Part shown: piece after piece, positions 6,601-9,699 of the stretch
Layout: every line of letters starts with the position of its first letter
Numbering within the stretch: position 1 is the stretch's first letter
Assembly: GCA_045634325.1 (NCBI GenBank)
Contig: JAZRAA010000006.1
Coordinates: 1 to 9,699, forward strand
Direction of reading: 5' to 3'
Origin: URNF01 sp045634325
Lineage (GTDB): Bacteria; Bacillota; Clostridia; Oscillospirales; Acutalibacteraceae
DNA: 9,699 bases
Notes under the pieces: generated by a model
Told to the model about the DNA's origin: nothing
Seen by the model: only the letters and a program-made list of their open reading frames with translations
Databases searched by the model: none
Program-made: the position numbers and the translations under genes

Positions 6601-8702
6601 AAAAATGGGATGAATTACTGGGATATGTCTCCCAAATTGACGCTGTAGCTGAATCTTCAAGCGGATTATCCGGCATGATGGACGCGCTGGGGCCGATTAT
6701 CTCTAAGGGAATCGGGATGATTTTGAAGTATGTCCCTGACGTTGTGAAGGTAGGCGGACAACTGCTCGGAGCTCTCGTAAACGGCGTTATTGAAAACCTT
6801 CCGCTTTTGGCGTCCGGCGCATGGCAAATTGCAACGGAGCTTGGAAACCAACTCTTGAACGCCGCGCCTGACATTGCCGCAAAAGGCGGCGAACTGTTGG
6901 ACTTCATAGTAGGCGGAATCATAGAAAACGTGGATATGCTCGCTGATACGGCGATTAACTTGATTGACACATTCGCCGGATTTCTTGCGGACGCTATCCC
7001 GTCTGTCGCCGAAAAGTTGACGGATGTTGTTGTCGAAATCGCTGACGTATTGTCTGACCCTGACGGTTTGGAAAATTTGGCGCAATCCGCGCTCGCTATT
7101 ATTGGCGCAATCTCTGACGCGCTTATTACGAATGTCCCGCGACTTGGAGACGCCGCATTGAAACTGTTGCGCTCATTTGGCGGCATGTTAATTGACCACG
7201 CGGACGAACTGGTTGATACTGCGCTTAATCTGATTGACGCATTCGCTGGTTTTCTCGGCGAAGCTATCCCGGATTTTTTGGAGATTGCGGCAGACGTTAT
7301 TATTGCGTTTGCGGAATCCCTGACAGACCCAAATACGCTTAGCAACTTAGCCAATTCTGCGCTTGCGGTTTTAGAAGGCCTTGCGGATGGAATCGCAAAC
7401 AATCTCCCGCGCTTTGCGGAGACGGCGATTAACGTCCTAATCAATTTCGGCGAATACCTGTGGGAAAACAAAGGGCTCTTACTCGATAAGGCTTTTGAAA
7501 TCGCCGGAACGCTTGTTGACGCAATTCTGGAATCGCTTGACATTATCGGAGACAAACTCGCTGAAAAAATTCCCGCGTTGTCGTTCGTTTTTGAGAACCT
7601 TGAAACGATTGTCAGCGCTGTTGTCGGCGGATTTGCAGCATTTCAGATAGCTCTTGGCATTACAAGCCTCATAGGAACATTTACCAAATTCATTGAGGGC
7701 GCGACGATTGCATTTAAATTTTTAAGCGCCGCAATGCTCGCTAACCCGTTTGTCCTTGTCGCAACGCTGATTGGCGCACTTGTAGCCGCGCTGGTTACGC
7801 TGTGGAATACTAATGAGGATTTCCGCAACGCTTGCATAGAAATCTGGGAAGCGATTAAGAAGGCCTTTTCAGACGCATGGAACGCGATAACCGAATTGTG
7901 GAGCGCGGCAGGAGAATGGTTTGCTGGCGTCCGTCAAGGTATTGAGGAAGCGTTCGCAAATATCGGCGCATGGTTCAGCGAAAAATTTACCGCCGCATAT
8001 AACGCCGTGACAGGCGCATGGAGCGGCGCGAAACAATGGGCAAGCGACAGATGGACGGACATTTCCAACGCGTTCCAAAGCGCGGGGAACTGGTTCTCCG
8101 ATACGTTCTCAAAGGCGTGGAACGGCGTAACAGAGGCTTTCGGCGGCGTCAAGACGTTCTTTGATGGCGTCTGGGACGATATTACAGGCGCGTTCAGCGG
8201 CGCGTTTGAGTGGTTCAAGGGAATCGGCAAAAACATCATTGACGGCTTGACGGAAGGAATAGGCGGGCTTTGGAGCGGATTCATTAACTTTTTATCCGGA
8301 AAAACGGATGAAGTCAAGGATGAGTTTGAGGGCGAACAGGGCTTTGACACGCATAGCCCCTCCAAATGGAGCGAGAAAGTTTTCCGCAACATCTTAGAGG
8401 GCGGCGAAATCGGCTTTGAGCGCGGCCTTCCCGCTATGCTTTCAAGCGCAAAAGACGCCGTGTCCGGCATTCAAGACGCGCTGTCCGCCGACCCGTTCAG
8501 CGTGTCGGGCAGCTACCAGTTATCCGGCGGCTACTCTTATGCGCAAACGCCGCAACTTGCGGCGGCGGGCGGCGGATACGGAGGAGCCGCGCCGCAATTC
8601 AATATTACCATAGAGCCGTCGCAAGTCATTCTTGACAAACGTATTGTCGGGGAAATCCTGTGGCGGTACGTCAAGACGCAACAACGCGCAAGGGGGCAGT
8701 GA
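3633..8702 (+). CDS. Tail tape measure protein with a very long hendecad coiled coil
   Basis: 1689 residues from a TTG start. Residues about 1-255 match the phage tape measure family (PhageMin_Tail/TIGR01760 type): AMANVSAISGAT, TRFSATEAADALGYMAMAGW, ASSTANTNVSMMGETFKYVAPLAGTLG and IKASQAGTSLRAGLSKL. The same domain resumes at about 707 (LTDENGNTRDL, FGQEAMSGWLAIL). Between them, 258-705 is a highly charged coiled coil holding two arrays of 11-residue repeats (285-427 and 560-702). Residues 1099-1276 hold a 90-residue tandem repeat. Hydrophobic segments around 1325-1390 could cross a membrane. Residues 1400-1530 are rich in regularly spaced Trp. The end includes FDTHSPSKW (1571-1579), typical of tape measure C-termini. 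The protein sets tail length, fills the tube, and is thought to be ejected with DNA, possibly helping membrane passage (family knowledge). It follows the chaperone genes, as usual. Confidence 0.95.
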   Translation: MNIFELFATISLTTSGFTSGLKNASDAMQSFGDRVGAIASTVGKAVETGLAVASAAAVKFAKDSVDVGKQFDAAMANVSAISGATGEALNDLRETAIAMGGSTRFSATEAADALGYMAMAGWEPKQMMDGLKGVMDLAAASGTDLATTADIVTDALTAFGLKAEDSAHFADVLAVASSTANTNVSMMGETFKYVAPLAGTLGYNIEDMAVSIGLMANAGIKASQAGTSLRAGLSKLVKPSNEAMEALKKLGLTVQEMSDEEIAAKTAALEKSVTARERAYSDEEDALQESLDKQYDALKKSLDARYEAAKETYDSEYDALKKSLDKQYDAQKEAFDEEYEERKKTLDKAYDAAKDTYDKEYEERKKSLEAAYDALEKTLDDEVEAMQAAHEKTLADTQKAKEEEVKVYEKATEEKLALIDTEYRESLKNTDKDEYDRLKKLDDEIAKIQAESDKAAQEAEENERKQRRAELQAAIDNAKNIEARHEARKKLSDYEEKIRQKDAEAKRKADIADLKAKKEQVKEEAKTAREAAKEKYEADTKETKEGRAEVLEQIKEWQKEELATLKANQKEDLKALKESRKEQLEEKRESNATDLKELKALNDERLDSISELNKSELKELKDSHADQLSALKDANSEQLKELSKAHSNQLSAIKDGNEDKLKEAQNGYSKQLQALKDHHKDELKEYKDSVKQQTEALKKQGEARAAVLTDENGNTRDLINFDKEHLGLINILREKFKGMTEAEQSSTAAAIFGQEAMSGWLAILNASDEDFAKLVAQIDVASVSNDKFAEAMKNNGFSADAMRESMARLGVTQEEFDAALKQSNGKVKDFREALQKAADSGTTLDDIDGNLTMSVEELTNVFGKMSAAAIMAGTHEDSLAGSATTLGSAIETLRIRIADKLNPTIREFTKFGQESVVSLTKAFEREESVNKLSAAIHDAEGNLLSAGRIAGVLSETLYSMSEEDRQIAIRELFGTDDIDYVNSLLDENGEKWDELLGYVSQIDAVAESSSGLSGMMDALGPIISKGIGMILKYVPDVVKVGGQLLGALVNGVIENLPLLASGAWQIATELGNQLLNAAPDIAAKGGELLDFIVGGIIENVDMLADTAINLIDTFAGFLADAIPSVAEKLTDVVVEIADVLSDPDGLENLAQSALAIIGAISDALITNVPRLGDAALKLLRSFGGMLIDHADELVDTALNLIDAFAGFLGEAIPDFLEIAADVIIAFAESLTDPNTLSNLANSALAVLEGLADGIANNLPRFAETAINVLINFGEYLWENKGLLLDKAFEIAGTLVDAILESLDIIGDKLAEKIPALSFVFENLETIVSAVVGGFAAFQIALGITSLIGTFTKFIEGATIAFKFLSAAMLANPFVLVATLIGALVAALVTLWNTNEDFRNACIEIWEAIKKAFSDAWNAITELWSAAGEWFAGVRQGIEEAFANIGAWFSEKFTAAYNAVTGAWSGAKQWASDRWTDISNAFQSAGNWFSDTFSKAWNGVTEAFGGVKTFFDGVWDDITGAFSGAFEWFKGIGKNIIDGLTEGIGGLWSGFINFLSGKTDEVKDEFEGEQGFDTHSPSKWSEKVFRNILEGGEIGFERGLPAMLSSAKDAVSGIQDALSADPFSVSGSYQLSGGYSYAQTPQLAAAGGGYGGAAPQFNITIEPSQVILDKRIVGEILWRYVKTQQRARGQ
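4485..4913 (+). repeat. Hendecad array A in the tape measure (13 x 11 residues)
   Basis: Residues 285-427 divide without gaps into thirteen 11-residue units such as DALQESLDKQY, DALKKSLDARY, EAAKETYDSEY, EERKKTLDKAY. The consensus is roughly [DE]-A-L-x-K-[ST]-[LYF]-D-x-x-Y, with hydrophobic or aromatic residues at places 3, 7 and 11. The last four units drift (the last ALIDTEYRESL) but keep the phase. At DNA level this is a 33-base period with diverged copies. An 11-residue period (three helix turns) gives a nearly straight or slightly right-handed coiled coil. Confidence 0.85.
5310..5738 (+). repeat. Hendecad array B in the tape measure (13 x 11 residues)
   Basis: Residues 560-702 split without gaps into thirteen units such as EDLKALKESRK, SELKELKDSHA, DQLSALKDANS, NQLSAIKDGNE, KQLQALKDHHK. 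The consensus is x-[DEQ]-L-[KS]-[AE]-[LI]-K-[DE]-x-[HN]-x. This differs from array A (Leu at places 3 and 6, no Tyr at 11), so the two arrays probably arose separately. The stretch between them (about 428-559) is an ordinary charged coiled coil without a clean 11-residue phase. Confidence 0.85.
6927..7460 (+). repeat. 90-residue tandem duplication in the tape measure
   Basis: Residues 1099-1186 and 1189-1276 align without gaps at an offset of exactly 90 residues (270 bases). Examples are DTAINLIDTFAGFL against DTALNLIDAFAGFL, and NLAQSALAI against NLANSALAV. A hand count gives about 41 identical positions of 88. The units are amphipathic helices rich in Ala, Leu and Ile. The DNA copies are clearly diverged, so the duplication is not recent. 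Confidence 0.8.
7917..8222 (+). repeat. Aromatic ladder with alternating 18/22 spacing in the tape measure
   Basis: Aromatic residues at 1429, 1447, 1469, 1487, 1509 and 1527 (W, W, W, W, F, W) are spaced 18, 22, 18, 22, 18, giving a 40-residue super-repeat. GAWFSEKFTAAYNAVTGAW and GNWFSDTFSKAWNGVTEAF are the clearest matching copies. Such Trp-containing helical repeats are common near the C-terminus of tape measures. Confidence 0.6.
8691..8696 (+). promoter_or_regulatory. Ribosome binding site deciding the start of the 8704 gene
   Basis: AGGGGG sits 7 bases before ATG 8704, inside the last codons of the tape measure gene. This supports ATG 8704 over an in-frame ATG at 8632, which would overlap the tape measure by about 70 bases and add a non-conserved-looking leader. 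Confidence 0.6.
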
Positions 8703-8703
8703 T

Positions 8704-9105
8704 ATGAGCCTTGACGTTACGCTAACTTTTAACGCCTATAACTTTACGCCATTGCTCTCAACTTACGCCGTAACCTATGGAACGGACTTCCGAAAAGTCG
8801 TGACCGCGCTCGGCGGAACGGAGTATTTCGGTAACGCTACGCGCCGCCCTATCATAACGTTCCGTCTCCGCCCGCTGACCGACGCGGAGACAAAAGCCGT
8901 CTATGACGCGCTGAAAGTTATGGTTGCGTCGTGCTCCTACACCGACCCGGCCATCAACGGAAGTTCCGACGCGTCCGTAAACCGCACGGCGTTATTCCGC
9001 CTTACGTCCAGTCTGGAGGCCGCGTTCGGCTTGCGGAGCGTAGATACGAATCGCTACTATAAGGGTGGCGAAATCGTTCTGCGGGGGGTGACGTGCATTG
9101 CATAG
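8704..9105 (+). CDS. Small tail protein of unknown function, downstream of the tape measure
   Basis: 133 residues beginning MSLDVTLTFNAYNFTPLLSTYAVTYG, from ATG 8704 one base after the tape measure stop. It is beta-rich, with the segments RRPIITFRLRPLTDAETKAVYDALKV, SVNRTALFRLTSSLEAAFGLRSV and RYYKGGEIVLRGVTC. I do not recognise a named family. Its place between tape measure and a tail-tip protein, and its small beta-rich fold with an ITF..RPL..AE pattern, make a distal tail or tail-tip adaptor role plausible. That is inference from position. It overlaps the next gene by eight bases (TTG 9098, stop 9103-9105). Confidence 0.7.
   Translation: MSLDVTLTFNAYNFTPLLSTYAVTYGTDFRKVVTALGGTEYFGNATRRPIITFRLRPLTDAETKAVYDALKVMVASCSYTDPAINGSSDASVNRTALFRLTSSLEAAFGLRSVDTNRYYKGGEIVLRGVTCIA
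9083..9090 (+). promoter_or_regulatory. G-rich ribosome binding site for the tail-tip gene
   Basis: GGGGGGTG resembles AGGAGGTG, with G in place of both A (G-U pairing with the 16S tail is possible). It lies 7 bases before TTG 9098. No in-frame ATG precedes the conserved region, so TTG 9098 is taken as the start. Confidence 0.45.
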
Positions 9106-9699
9106 CGTAAGCGCGACATGGGCGCAAATCCTTTCGGAGCCCGACCACCGGAAGGAAATCAAAGTCACAATAAACGGTGTGGAGTACAACCCGGAAGATG
9201 ACCGCCTTATCCGCGCTTCCCTGTCCGGGAGCCTGTTTGACGCGCCGTCTGTCGGGGGCGCGGTGTCCCGGACGTTGGAGTTAGAGATTGTCCCATGGCC
9301 CGCGCCGCACGGCGCGATTCCTCCCATGTCGGAAATTAAACTCTACACGCGCCTTGTCTCCGCTGACGGAACAAAAAGCGAATACATCCCGAAAGGCGTC
9401 TTTTACTCCGACACCGCAAAGCGCGACCGCGACACGGGCGTCGTCACCGTGACAGCGTTTGACGCAATGCTCAAAATGGAAAGGCCGCTGGGGGACGCGC
9501 TCTGCCGCGTGACGTTCTACGACGGAGTGGATAACTACCAGCATTTCAAAGTGGAGCTCGGCGGCGCAATGCCGACGCCGGACACGCCGTCCCGCACGGG
9601 CGAACAGTTTGCGGAATGGTATCCCGACCCCTCCGACACATCCGCCGTTGGCAGCGACATGCTTTTCACAGCGCATTGGGCGCGAAAGTTTACCGTCAC
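9098..9699 (+). CDS. N-terminal part of a tail-tip/adsorption-type protein running into an InlB B-repeat-like domain (3' end outside window)
   Basis: 200 residues are visible from TTG 9098; the frame is open to the window end. Residues 18-128 (RKEIKVTINGVEYNPEDDRL, TLELEIVPWP, MSEIKLYTRL, YIPKGVFYSDTAKRD, GVVTVTAFDAMLKMERP) match the N-terminal region common in Bacillota prophage tail proteins, where 'IPKGVFYID...VTGYDAMLK' is typical. These proteins form the tail tip or baseplate hub and lead to adsorption modules. Directly after, residues about 136-195 read as an InlB B-repeat/Listeria-Bacteroides type beta-grasp unit: VTFYDG, GGAMPTPDTPSRTG, FAEWY, MLFTAHW. The last visible residues, ARKFTV, look like the start of a second unit. 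Such domains are usual in bacterial surface proteins, so an adhesive role is inferred. The exact tail protein class needs the missing C-terminus. Confidence 0.75.
   Translation, partial: MHSVSATWAQILSEPDHRKEIKVTINGVEYNPEDDRLIRASLSGSLFDAPSVGGAVSRTLELEIVPWPAPHGAIPPMSEIKLYTRLVSADGTKSEYIPKGVFYSDTAKRDRDTGVVTVTAFDAMLKMERPLGDALCRVTFYDGVDNYQHFKVELGGAMPTPDTPSRTGEQFAEWYPDPSDTSAVGSDMLFTAHWARKFTV

Noticed and set aside
6569..7555. Long - strand open frame opposite the tape measure's hydrophobic region
   Set aside because: Ser/Ala/Ile-rich shadow of the + strand repeats, with no ribosome binding site or domain seen.
8632..9105. Longer version of the small tail protein starting at ATG 8632
   Set aside because: The extra leader overlaps the tape measure end and has no suitable ribosome binding site, while ATG 8704 has AGGGGG at good spacing.
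1..9699. tRNA genes, CRISPR arrays, insertion sequences or attachment sites
   Set aside because: I looked on both strands and saw none; apart from a 37-base gap, coding sequence is essentially continuous.

Overview
This window is part of the late structural module of a tailed phage or prophage with a long-tail (siphovirus) layout. All genes lie on the + strand, tightly packed or overlapping, with no visible promoter or terminator, so it looks like a segment of one long late operon. Purine-rich GGAGG-type ribosome binding sites, a mix of ATG, GTG and TTG starts, and the protein types suggest a Bacillota (probably clostridial, gut-type) host. That host call is inference from general resemblance. 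The sequence does not show whether this is an integrated prophage or a free phage genome.

Layout: (1) 2-214, the end of an unidentified gene; (2) 201-563, a probable head-tail adaptor; (3) 560-1320, a beta-class DNA methyltransferase whose reading frame is broken at a run of eight C; (4) 1358-1666, a small unknown acidic protein; (5) 1663-2097, a probable tail terminator/minor capsid-type protein; (6) 2118-2990, the major tail tube protein with a C-terminal Ig-like (cadherin-like) domain; (7) 3004-3351 and its -1 frame extension to 3611, the tail assembly chaperones (G and GT type), with a slippery T run followed by a long hairpin; (8) 3633-8702, a 1689-residue tape measure protein; (9) 8704-9105, a small unidentified tail protein; (10) 9098 to the window end, the start of a tail-tip/adsorption-type protein that runs into an InlB B-repeat-like domain.

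Together these genes would join the head to the tail, build the tail tube around the tape measure with chaperone help, and begin the tail tip. The methyltransferase is the only gene without an obvious structural role and is probably a passenger gene (moron), although it is translationally coupled to the head-tail adaptor.

The points most worth a second look are: the -1 frameshift signal with a hairpin of about 18 pairs at 3276-3328; the C8 frameshift in the methyltransferase; two arrays of thirteen 11-residue (hendecad) repeats in a coiled coil of about 450 residues that splits the conserved tape measure domain; a 90-residue tandem duplication and an 18/22 aromatic ladder further along the tape measure; and the InlB-like domain in the last gene.
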